A stretch of 64,000 nucleotides of DNA from G965197555 sp965197555. Lineage in GTDB: Bacteria > Chloroflexota > Dehalococcoidia > Lucifugimonadales > UBA3495. The stretch is taken from NCBI GenBank assembly GCA_965197555.1, contig OZ240213.1, forward strand, positions 2,666,001-2,730,000, given 5' to 3'. Below the pieces are notes generated by a model, which worked only from the letters and a program-made list of their open reading frames with translations, was not told where the DNA came from and ran no database searches. Positions 33,000-40,592 of this stretch are shown in pieces. Position 1 is the first letter of the stretch; each line of letters begins with the position of its first letter. The position numbers and the translations under genes are program-made.

Positions 33000-33896
33000 A
33001 TGAACCAGACTGGTTTCTCCTCAATTGGGCTCTTCGCGGTTGCGGTAGCTCTAGCTGCGGTGCTGCTTTTCCAGGTGGGTTGCGGAAGCGCTGACCGTCC
33101 TGCGGAGGTCTCCAACGGGCAGGCTCCCACAATGGCAGCGCGAGCGACCAACACTCCCGCTCGCAGCACTCCTATGCCGACCTTGGCCCAGCCAACGCCA
33201 ACTCAGGCTGCCAGCACTCTTACGCCCACCTCGACCCCTCCAACGCCAACTCAGGCCCCACCATCGCAGACTCCCGTGGCCCGCGGGACTACCCCGACCG
33301 CTCCACCCGAAGAGGCGGAACCGACCCCCGCCTCAACAACTGAAGTTACAGGTATGCCGAGAACCGTTGGCGATTACCAGGGCTTCACTTTCAATGTTAC
33401 TGTGGGTTCCCAGGCAACATTTACCGTCGGAGAGAAGCTGGTAAGGTTACCCTTGCCAAACAATGCGGTAATGCAGACCATGGACCTATCGGGCGAAGTG
33501 CATCTTGATGGCAGGATGTCGGTGGTAGAAATCGGTCTACACGGGCTATCAAGTGACCAGACCTACCGGGACCAGTATGTTCGAGAAGTAATGTTTCCTG
33601 ACACTCCCACTGCGACTTTCACCGTACCAAACGTAGGCCCGATACCGGAAGGCCTGGCTTCAGGGGAAGAGGTAAAAACCCGAGTGGGCGGTTCCCTCGA
33701 GATCGGTGATGTTACTATTCCCTTGGAGTTCGAAATCGAAGCGCGGGATGACGGGGATAAGATGTTTATCATCGGCCGCACCACGTTTACCTGGGACCAG
33801 CTAGGTATGCCCCCGCCCAGCTCCCGAGGCGTTGCTAGCATTGATGACGAGGTCCGTGTCGAGGTGCTGTTGCGGGTGTTCCCAGAACAGGGGTGA
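33000..33896 (+). CDS. YceI-domain lipoprotein
   Basis: The protein starts with a signal peptide (hydrophobic stretch IGLFAVAVALAAVLLFQVG) ending in a lipobox-like VGCGS, so it is probably a membrane-anchored lipoprotein. A low-complexity Thr/Pro/Ala linker follows (about residues 30-120). The C-terminal 170 residues resemble the YceI lipocalin-like domain: FTVGEKLVRLPLPNNAV, GEVHLDGRMSVVEIGLHGL, then REVMFPDTPTATFTV. YceI proteins bind isoprenoid-type lipids. The ATG at 33000 gives a clean signal peptide; an earlier TTG at 32985 is less likely. Confidence 0.78.
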   Translation: MNQTGFSSIGLFAVAVALAAVLLFQVGCGSADRPAEVSNGQAPTMAARATNTPARSTPMPTLAQPTPTQAASTLTPTSTPPTPTQAPPSQTPVARGTTPTAPPEEAEPTPASTTEVTGMPRTVGDYQGFTFNVTVGSQATFTVGEKLVRLPLPNNAVMQTMDLSGEVHLDGRMSVVEIGLHGLSSDQTYRDQYVREVMFPDTPTATFTVPNVGPIPEGLASGEEVKTRVGGSLEIGDVTIPLEFEIEARDDGDKMFIIGRTTFTWDQLGMPPPSSRGVASIDDEVRVEVLLRVFPEQG

Positions 33897-33918
33897 GCAT
33901 TCCTTAAACCCTGTTACC

Positions 33919-33947
33919 TTGAAGCGCATATACCACTGCGGTACAAT
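33919..33947 (+). promoter_or_regulatory. sigma70-like promoter of the histidine operon
   Basis: TTGAAG (33919-33924) and TACAAT (33942-33947) are separated by 17 bases. The predicted transcription start falls about 8 bases before the hisZ ATG at 33962, giving a leader too short for a normal Shine-Dalgarno, and none is visible. Confidence 0.65.
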
Positions 33948-33961
33948 ACCGCCCAGTCGCG

Positions 33962-35413
33962 ATGCTAGGTGAATCCTCCCAATTCGTCAGGCCGGTCCCT
34001 CGGCTCCAGGGTATGCATGACCTCCCCCACAGGGAATGGCGCTGGAAAAAGTACCTCCGCGATCTACTAGCGGACCTGATCGGCAGCTACGGCTACGTCC
34101 CTTTGGACACCCCTCTCCTCGAATCCACGGAACTGTTTCTGCGGAAGTCGGGCGGCGAGCTGGCATCACGCATCTACAGCTTCACTGATCCGGGCAGCAA
34201 CTCTGTTAGCCTCCGCCCCGAGTTCACTGCTTCCATCATGCGTTACTACCTGGAGCGTGCAGACGATATCGAGCTGCCCGCTCGTTGGCAATATTCAGGA
34301 CCGGTCTTCAGGTACGAGGACTACCACCCTGAGAGGAGTGGCCAGTTTACCCAGATAGGAGCCGAGCTCCTGGGGTCTTCAAGCATGATGGCCGACGTAG
34401 AGCTCTTGGCCCTGGCTGCCCAGGTGCCGCCGCTATTGCATATCAATGACTGGCGCTTGGAGCTCACCGACTTGGACTTGGTCCGCGCGGTGGTGGACGC
34501 CGTTGGGCTTTCGGAGCGGACCAAGACATTCATCATTAACAATTTGGCCACCCTCAAAGACGGTCGTGACGGCATCGACAAGGCTCTGGATGAGGCCAGG
34601 CTCGTTCACCTCACCGGAGGGAATGATGAAGACTATCTGGCCCAGGCAGTAGTAGGGTTGGATGACGATAAAGCCAAGGTAGTCTTGCGAGGGCTTCTGC
34701 AGTGGAGCGCTGCCGACCAGGTCGGCCAGCGGGACCCCTCGGAGGTCGTGGACCGGCTATTGCGGAAATTGCGGGGAAGCGACGACATAGACAGCCTGCG
34801 TCAAGGACTCGAGCTAACCAGCAACCTGGTGGCAATTCGGGGGGAACCCAGCGCGGCCTTAAGCGAGGCAGAAAAGGTGTTGCGGGGATGCGGAGCGGAC
34901 CCGGCTGCCGGGGAACGTCTGGGTAAGTTCATCGAGCTTGTCTTGGATGTGCCGGAAATCCGGTCCCACCTGACTCTAGACTTTGGCCTGGTTCGCGGGC
35001 TGGCCTATTATAATGGGATAATGTTTGATGTGACCCATCCGGAAACCCTCGGCTCTCTCGGTGGCGGAGGCCGTTACGACGGTCTCGCAAGAGCGTTGGG
35101 CGCGTCGGCACCGGTGCCGGCCTTGGGTTTCGCTTACAATCTGGAGGTCTTATCGGCGTTATCTGCTTTTTCTCAGGACAGCAGGGACTCCGAGGAACCG
35201 GGCAACTCGTCTTTGGTTATGGCCGCAGACCCGGCGGGTTACCAGCAAGCGCTTCGTGTTGCTGGGGAGTTGCGCAAAAATGGCGCTGTGGCCGAGGTCG
35301 ATGTCGGTGAGAAGGGGTTGGAGCAAGCCCTGGCCTATGCCGCCAAGAAGAAAATATCCCAGGTTGTTGTGGTAGACGATGACGGACGACGCACAGCCCA
35401 TCGAGTGGAGTGA
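33962..35413 (+). CDS. hisZ: ATP phosphoribosyltransferase regulatory subunit (HisZ), histidyl-tRNA synthetase paralogue
   Basis: The 483-residue product is a class II synthetase catalytic-domain homologue: SVSLRPEFTASIMRYYL, FRYEDYHPERSGQFTQIGAE (motif 2) and GSLGGGGRYDGLARALG (motif 3 region). The HisRS-specific RGLDYYTG appears as RGLAYYNG, with the Asp and Thr changed, and the GTRD start appears as GMHD. These changes and its place directly ahead of hisG favour HisZ over a true HisRS. Unusually, a partial anticodon-binding-like domain remains at about residues 415-483, and there is a helical insertion around 200-290. It overlaps hisG by 35 bases. A divergent HisRS remains possible. Confidence 0.75.
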   Translation: MLGESSQFVRPVPRLQGMHDLPHREWRWKKYLRDLLADLIGSYGYVPLDTPLLESTELFLRKSGGELASRIYSFTDPGSNSVSLRPEFTASIMRYYLERADDIELPARWQYSGPVFRYEDYHPERSGQFTQIGAELLGSSSMMADVELLALAAQVPPLLHINDWRLELTDLDLVRAVVDAVGLSERTKTFIINNLATLKDGRDGIDKALDEARLVHLTGGNDEDYLAQAVVGLDDDKAKVVLRGLLQWSAADQVGQRDPSEVVDRLLRKLRGSDDIDSLRQGLELTSNLVAIRGEPSAALSEAEKVLRGCGADPAAGERLGKFIELVLDVPEIRSHLTLDFGLVRGLAYYNGIMFDVTHPETLGSLGGGGRYDGLARALGASAPVPALGFAYNLEVLSALSAFSQDSRDSEEPGNSSLVMAADPAGYQQALRVAGELRKNGAVAEVDVGEKGLEQALAYAAKKKISQVVVVDDDGRRTAHRVE

Positions 35414-36449
35414 CAGCGACGGTCCTCCCGGATTAGCCGCTACTAGATCGGGCCTTCGGTTGCTGTTGCCCAGCGATGGAGACCTCCATGAGCCAGCATT
35501 GGGCTTCATGGATGCCTGTGGCTTGACTGTACTTCGCCCCAACGCCCGCCGGTATACCGCCAGCGTTCCCGCGTTGCCCGGAGTCGAGGTGCTGTTTCAA
35601 AGGGCTGCAGACATACCGGCTAAGGTGGAGGATGGGGGCGCCGAGCTCGGCATCACGGGACTCGATCGCTACCTGGAGTCCCGTAACGATGAAAAACCGA
35701 CCGACACCCTCATCAAGGACCTGCGGTTTGGGCGGTGTGAGCTAGTGATGGCCGTGCCGGTGTCCTGGTTGGACGTAACTTCAATGGCCGACCTGGCTGA
35801 TCTAGCGCTGGAGTTTCGTCAAGAAGGGAAGCAGCTGCGGATCGCCACCAAGTATCCTCGCTTGCTGCGGAGGTACCTATTTCAGCGCGGCATCAACCAT
35901 TTTACGTTGGTGCCAGCCAGTGGAACCCTGGAGGCTGCACCGGCCGCTGGCTACGCTGATCTGATTGCTGATCTTACAGCAACGGGGACCACCCTGCGAG
36001 AGAACAGGTTAAAAACCCTGGATGAGGGAACTATCCTGTCTAGCTACGCCTGCCTAGTCGGAAACCCGGCACTATTGGGCGCTTCACCCGCCGCGTTCCG
36101 CTTGGCCCGCTCCTTGATCGATGTGATGGAAGCGCATCTGCGGGCCGAGCCTTACTATCGGTTGACCGCCAACGTCCCCGGAGCCTCTGCCGAGGAGGTG
36201 AGTTCCACCATCCTGGCCCGGCCTGAGCTGTCCGGCCTACGCGGCCCCACCGTCGCCAGGGTTTATAATGTGGAGGAGCAAGACTGGTATAGCGTGAGCC
36301 TGCTGGTCAAGAAAGAGAGGCTGTTGGAAGCAGTGGACCACCTTCGAGACTGTGGCGCCGTGGATGTCGCCGCCTCCCAGGTCAGCTATCTGTTCGATGG
36401 GATATCCGCAAAGTTGCAACACTCGGCCTACCGGGGAATAGTGGGCTAG
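35379..36449 (+). CDS. hisG: ATP phosphoribosyltransferase, long form
   Basis: HisG catalyses the first step of histidine synthesis, joining ATP and PRPP. The 356-residue product has the catalytic domain with ADIPAKVEDGGAELGITGLD and the PRPP-binding ASGTLEAAPAAGYADLIADL and ATGTTLRENRLK. The last 75 residues (ANVPGASAEEVSSTILARPE, GPTVARVYN, YSVSLLVKKERLLEAVDHLR) match the C-terminal regulatory domain of the long form, which normally binds histidine and does not need HisZ. About 25 residues precede the usual start, overlapping hisZ by 35 bases. Confidence 0.92.
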   Translation: MTDDAQPIEWSDSDGPPGLAATRSGLRLLLPSDGDLHEPALGFMDACGLTVLRPNARRYTASVPALPGVEVLFQRAADIPAKVEDGGAELGITGLDRYLESRNDEKPTDTLIKDLRFGRCELVMAVPVSWLDVTSMADLADLALEFRQEGKQLRIATKYPRLLRRYLFQRGINHFTLVPASGTLEAAPAAGYADLIADLTATGTTLRENRLKTLDEGTILSSYACLVGNPALLGASPAAFRLARSLIDVMEAHLRAEPYYRLTANVPGASAEEVSSTILARPELSGLRGPTVARVYNVEEQDWYSVSLLVKKERLLEAVDHLRDCGAVDVAASQVSYLFDGISAKLQHSAYRGIVG

Positions 36450-36453
36450 CCTT

Positions 36454-37212
36454 ATGCCCAACTTGCCAATGCACATATACTTGGCGCACCAGGTGGCCGA
36501 AAGCCTGGACTCAGGTAGTGTATTCGACCACATCGGTAGCTTTTACCTGGGTTCAACTACCCCTGACATCCGGGCCATGACAAAATGGAGCCGGGAAAGG
36601 ACTCATTTTGCCCAGTTGTCCGTGGAAGAGGTTGGCACCGGTGCACGAACCATGTTCCAGCAATACCCCGATCTCGCCGACGCGGCTAACCTTGCACCGG
36701 TCACTCTGGCGTTTGTCTTGGGTTACTTGAGCCACCTGGTGGCCGACGAGGTCTGGATCACCAGTATGTTCCGCCCCAACTTCGACGGACCCGATATGGT
36801 TACCGAGTCCGAAGTGGAGGCCCACATCTGGGACCGGGCTTTGCAGTTGGACATGGACCGGAAGAGCCTGGTGGAGATGGGCAACCTAAAGAAGGCGTCC
36901 GAAGCGATTTCTTGCTCCGACTCGGGAGTGGATATCGGATTCATCGAATCGGATACCCTGGCCGAATGGCGAGAGTGGGTACAGAGGTTCATCGGCTGGG
37001 ACTTCGATTGGCAGCGGCTCAAGCGGGCCTTGAACCGGGTCTACCGGGACGATGAAGGGGTTCAGCAAACGGTCGACGTGTTTCTCGCAGAAATGCCCCG
37101 TAGTCTAGAGCGGGTATACCAGCAGATCCCTGAGGAAACAATCAACGCCTATCATCAGCAGGCGCTCGATCAAACCATTATGCGGGTGCGAGAGTATTTG
37201 AATGGAGCTTAA
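36454..37212 (+). CDS. zinc-dependent phospholipase C-like domain protein
   Basis: The 252-residue product starts MPNLPMHIYLAHQVAES and has GSFYLGSTTPDIRAMTKWSR, RTHF, and FVLGYLSHLVADEVW. The histidines and aspartates in H-x(n)-GSTTPD-x(n)-THF and GYLSHLVAD are those of the Zn_dep_PLPC family (PF00882-type) metal site. It has no signal peptide, so it probably acts inside the cell; the substrate is unknown. It follows hisG by 4 bases and overlaps hisD by 11 bases, so it is translated with the histidine genes even though no role in histidine synthesis is known for the family. Confidence 0.8.
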   Translation: MPNLPMHIYLAHQVAESLDSGSVFDHIGSFYLGSTTPDIRAMTKWSRERTHFAQLSVEEVGTGARTMFQQYPDLADAANLAPVTLAFVLGYLSHLVADEVWITSMFRPNFDGPDMVTESEVEAHIWDRALQLDMDRKSLVEMGNLKKASEAISCSDSGVDIGFIESDTLAEWREWVQRFIGWDFDWQRLKRALNRVYRDDEGVQQTVDVFLAEMPRSLERVYQQIPEETINAYHQQALDQTIMRVREYLNGA

Positions 37213-38545
37213 ACGGGTCCATGGCGCCCTGAATGCGGAGCAGCTCCTCGACCGAGTTGATCCATTGGACTTGAGCTCTCTCCCGGAAGCCGTGACGTCC
37301 CGTACCCGCCAGATTTTCGGTGACGGGGTTACCCCGGAGGACTCGGTAGCCCGTATCCTTCGCGAAGTGCGGGACCAAGGCGATTCCGCCGTCCGCTACT
37401 ATATGCGGTTGCTGGATGGAGTGGAGCCTGAGGACCTGCGGGTGAGTCAGGCCCAAACAACAGAAGCCCATCGACAAGTATCAGCGGAATTGAAGGATTC
37501 CCTAGTGTTGGCGGCCACTCGGATCCGCGAGTTCCACGAGGCGGTTATGCCCCGCCAGTGGCTGGATGCCGAGTCAGGTCTGGGAGAGTTGGTCCGCCCC
37601 CTGGAACGGGTAGGCCTATATTCTCCGGGCGGCACCGCTGCTTACCCTTCCACGGTGCTAATGACCGCCATCCCCGCCAGAGTGGCCGGAGTGGAGGAGA
37701 TTATCCTTTGCACCCCAACCAGAGCCGGACAGGAGTTGAACCCGGCCGTCCTAGTGGCTGCGGAGATCGCCGGGGTGAACGCTGTCTATCAGGTGGGGGG
37801 TGTGCCAGCCATCGGAGCGATGGCTTACGGCACGGAGACGGTGCCCAAAGTGGACAAAATATGCGGCCCCGGCAACGTGTTCGTTGCTTACGCGAAGAAG
37901 CTGGTCCAGGGCCGGGTTGATATCGATGGAGTCTTTGGTCCCACCGAGACTGTGCTGGTGGCCGACCAGGGTGCCAATCCCGAGTTCTGCGCCGCAGACT
38001 TGATAGCCCAGGCAGAACACGATCCCCTGGCCACAGCAATCCTAATAACCGACTCTTCGGACCTGGTCATTCGGACGGAGAGCGAGATAGACCGCCAACT
38101 GGCCAACCAACCCCGTGCTGACATGGCCAGGGAGGCCTTGGGGCGCCAGGGCCGGGTAGTGTTGGTCGACGACATCGGAGAAGCGGTGGACTTGGCCAAC
38201 CGCATCGCTCCCGAACACCTATGCCTCTTGGTCTCCCAACCCTGGGAGTGGGTAGCTAGGGTCAAGCATGCTGGTGGACTGTTTCTGGGCGAATATTCCC
38301 CCGAGGTTATGGGAGACTATGTGGCCGGCCCCAGCCACGTTATGCCCACCGGGGGCACCGCTCGATTTGGCTCGGCTCTCAGCGTTCACCATTTTCTCCG
38401 CACCATGCCTGTGGTGGGTCTCAGTAAGGGTGACTTCAGCAAGTTGGGGGCACCGGCTGTCCGAATAGCCAAGGCCGAGGGCCTGGAAGGGCACGCCAAC
38501 GCCATTAACGTCCGGTTGAGCGGCCTAGAGAGTAATAAGGAGTGA
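37202..38545 (+). CDS. hisD: histidinol dehydrogenase
   Basis: HisD oxidises L-histidinol to L-histidine in two NAD-dependent steps. The 447-residue product has LYSPGGTAAYPSTVLMTAIP, KICGPGNVFVAYAKKLV, FGPTETVLVAD, the zinc ligands in AQAEHDPLATA, the catalytic Glu-His in APEHLCLL, GDYVAGPSHVMPTGGTARFG and the final zinc His in LEGHANAINVR. The ATG lies 11 bases inside the previous gene. Confidence 0.97.
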   Translation: MELKRVHGALNAEQLLDRVDPLDLSSLPEAVTSRTRQIFGDGVTPEDSVARILREVRDQGDSAVRYYMRLLDGVEPEDLRVSQAQTTEAHRQVSAELKDSLVLAATRIREFHEAVMPRQWLDAESGLGELVRPLERVGLYSPGGTAAYPSTVLMTAIPARVAGVEEIILCTPTRAGQELNPAVLVAAEIAGVNAVYQVGGVPAIGAMAYGTETVPKVDKICGPGNVFVAYAKKLVQGRVDIDGVFGPTETVLVADQGANPEFCAADLIAQAEHDPLATAILITDSSDLVIRTESEIDRQLANQPRADMAREALGRQGRVVLVDDIGEAVDLANRIAPEHLCLLVSQPWEWVARVKHAGGLFLGEYSPEVMGDYVAGPSHVMPTGGTARFGSALSVHHFLRTMPVVGLSKGDFSKLGAPAVRIAKAEGLEGHANAINVRLSGLESNKE

Positions 38546-38569
38546 ACCCTGGCACAACGCTAGTTGAAC

Positions 38570-38595
38570 CTGGACACCACTGCTGGACACCACTT
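38570..38595. repeat. 13-bp tandem duplication upstream of hisC
   Basis: CTGGACACCACTG (38570-38582) is followed directly by CTGGACACCACTT (38583-38595), one mismatch. It lies in the hisD-hisC gap immediately before a second tandem repeat. Confidence 0.85.
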
Positions 38596-38617
38596 ATCCA
38601 AGGATTTCCCGGGACCT

Positions 38618-38669
38618 ATGACCAGAAGCATTGACTCCAAACAATGACCGGAAGCATTGACTGAAAACA
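38618..38669 (+). repeat. 26-bp tandem duplication with two possible mini-ORFs before hisC
   Basis: Two adjacent 26-base copies (38618-38643 and 38644-38669) share 23 of 26 positions; each begins ATGACC and contains GAAGCATTGACT. The first can be read as a 9-codon peptide (MTRSIDSKQ) whose TGA overlaps the ATG of the second copy; the second can be read as MTGSID with stop at 38664. hisC then starts at 38670. Whether they are translated is unknown. No histidine codons are present, so it is not a classical his leader. Confidence 0.75.
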
Positions 38670-39770
38670 ATGAGCAGGATGAACGACGTTAAACAACTAA
38701 TGCTGCCCCACATCCGGCGGCTGGAACCCTACCAAGGTGTTGCTCCAATGGACGTTCTGGCCGAACGAGCCGGCATTGCCCCAGAGGAAGTCATCCGGCT
38801 CAATGGGAACGAGAACCCATATGGGCCGGCTCGCCGGGTGGTGGAAACTCTGGGAAGCCATCAGGATTACAATTACTATCCGGACCAAGACCAACGCAAG
38901 CTGCGTGAGGCCCTCTCGAATTACCTTGACGTCGCTCCCGACCGCATTGTCGCGGGTAACGGCAGCGACGAGATAATCGACCTGCTGCTACGAATGTTCG
39001 TCGGTCCCGGCGACCACATCATCATTCCCCACCCGACCTTCGGCATGTATGCCTTTTCCGCTGAAATCTGCGGTGGTGAAGCTATAGCCGTGCCCCGGGA
39101 CGAGAACTTCGAGATTGACGTGGAGGCCATGACCCTCGCTGTCTCGTCGAATACAAAGGGGTTCTTCTTCGCTTCGCCCAACAACCCAACCGGCAATCTC
39201 GCTTCCGAGGCCCAGATTCGAGGTCTGTTGGAAACAGGGCTCTTGGTAGTGGTGGATGAAACCTATTACGAGTTTTGCGGCGAGACTGTTCTCCCTTTGG
39301 TTCAAGAGTACCCCAACCTTGTGGTGCTCAGGACCTTCAGCAAGTGGGCCGGTCTGGCGGGATTGCGCATCGGCCTAGGCGTGATGGACCCGGACTTGGC
39401 TGGCACTATGATGAGTATAAAACCGCCGTACAACGTGAACTTGGCCGCGGAATTTGCGCTTCTAGCGTCCCTGGAAGACACAGCGGAACTATTGGAGCGG
39501 GTCCGCGACATCGTGGCGGAACGCGACCGGATGATGGGTTTACTGGAGAATATAAAGGGTGTGAAGCCCTGGCCCTCCCAGGCTAACTTCATCCTTTGCC
39601 AGTTTCCGGAGGGAAAAGCGCAGGAGATATTCCAGGGTCTCTGCGACCGGGGAATTTTCCTGCGTTATTTCAACAACGAAAGGCTCAAAGATTACATTCG
39701 GTGCAGCGTCGGCCTTCCCCACGAGACCGACGCCGTCGTGAGCGCTTTGACCGAGTTGGTTGCCCAATGA
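38670..39770 (+). CDS. hisC: histidinol-phosphate aminotransferase
   Basis: HisC transfers the amino group from glutamate to imidazole-acetol phosphate using PLP. The 366-residue fold type I product has IRLNGNENPYGPARRVVE, NYYPDQDQRKLREALS, GNGSDEIIDLLLRMFVGPGD, FASPNNPTGN and the PLP lysine in TFSKWAGLAGLRIG. Starts at 38670 or 38679 (second ATG, with AGCAGG in front) are both possible. The stop overlaps the hisB start as ATGA. Confidence 0.95.
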   Translation: MSRMNDVKQLMLPHIRRLEPYQGVAPMDVLAERAGIAPEEVIRLNGNENPYGPARRVVETLGSHQDYNYYPDQDQRKLREALSNYLDVAPDRIVAGNGSDEIIDLLLRMFVGPGDHIIIPHPTFGMYAFSAEICGGEAIAVPRDENFEIDVEAMTLAVSSNTKGFFFASPNNPTGNLASEAQIRGLLETGLLVVVDETYYEFCGETVLPLVQEYPNLVVLRTFSKWAGLAGLRIGLGVMDPDLAGTMMSIKPPYNVNLAAEFALLASLEDTAELLERVRDIVAERDRMMGLLENIKGVKPWPSQANFILCQFPEGKAQEIFQGLCDRGIFLRYFNNERLKDYIRCSVGLPHETDAVVSALTELVAQ

Positions 39771-40402
39771 ACGAGTCGAGCTCCAACCCGGGCCCACTTG
39801 ACGCCGACCAAGCCAGGATAGCGTCCCTGGAGCGGAGTACCAGAGAAACCAACGTCGAGATTACAGTGAACCTTGACGGGCAAGGGGACTACGACGTGTC
39901 CACCGGAAACGGGTTTTTGGACCACATGGTTTCACAGATAGCTCGCCACGGATTGATTGACATAACAGTTCACGCGCAGGGGGATACCCACACCGGTTGG
40001 CATCACTTGGTCGAAGACGTGGGCATCATGCTGGGCCGCACCTTCCGGGAGGCTCTGGGCGATGCCCGCGGAATCCGGCGCATGGGCCACGCCATCGTTC
40101 CTTTGGATGAGACCCTGGCGTTGGTTGCTGTGGACTGCAGCGGCCGGGGCTATTCCACTATTGAGACCACTCTTGAGGATACGATGGTGGAGAGTCTGCC
40201 CGGCGACCTTGTCCGCCACTTCTTGGAGTCCTTCGCCAATGAAGCCCGGATCAACCTGCACGCCAAGATTCTGGCGGGCGTGAGCCCCCACCACAAAGCA
40301 GAGGCTCTGTGTAAAGCTCTGGCCCGGTCCCTCAGAGATGCAGTGGAACCCGACCCGCGAGCCTTGGGTCAGGTCGCCAGCACCAAGGGGACCCTCCTGT
40401 AA
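39767..40402 (+). CDS. hisB: imidazoleglycerol-phosphate dehydratase
   Basis: HisB removes water from imidazole-glycerol phosphate. The chosen ATG at 39767 overlaps the hisC stop by 4 bases and gives 211 residues. Metal-binding and family motifs are present: GFLDHMVSQIARHG, HTGWHHLVEDVGIMLG, MGHAIVPLDETLA, HFLESFANEARINLHA and SPHHKAEALCKALARSLR. It is monofunctional, without the phosphatase domain found in enterobacterial HisB. It is the last his gene here; hisH, hisA, hisF and hisI are not in the window. Confidence 0.95.
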   Translation: MNESSSNPGPLDADQARIASLERSTRETNVEITVNLDGQGDYDVSTGNGFLDHMVSQIARHGLIDITVHAQGDTHTGWHHLVEDVGIMLGRTFREALGDARGIRRMGHAIVPLDETLALVAVDCSGRGYSTIETTLEDTMVESLPGDLVRHFLESFANEARINLHAKILAGVSPHHKAEALCKALARSLRDAVEPDPRALGQVASTKGTLL

Positions 40403-40558
40403 CAGTCCGTGTCACTGCTCTAGGACCGATAGACTGAGGCATGCCGAAGGGCCGGTCGAATTGTCTGGCCTGTTGCTTACTGGCCGTCGCATAGTCCCCC
40501 CTTGGCAAGTAGGGGAATCCAGGGCACTTGGACTATGATTTTCCAGTGCCGACCCTTA

Positions 40559-40567
40559 TGTTACACT
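40559..40567 (+). promoter_or_regulatory. extended -10 promoter element of the TPP enzyme gene
   Basis: TGTTACACT is an extended -10 (TGn plus TACACT at 40562-40567) with no good -35. The same TGTTACACT stands in front of cysS (45169-45177), followed in both places by a C-rich gap and GAAAAA. It lies about 25 bases before the start codon. Confidence 0.4.
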
Positions 40568-40592
40568 CCTGAAAAATCCAGAGGTGGTTGGT

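Noticed and set aside
33897..33961. Histidine leader peptide/attenuator ahead of hisZ
   Set aside because: There is no run of histidine codons and almost no room for a leader between the promoter and the start codon.
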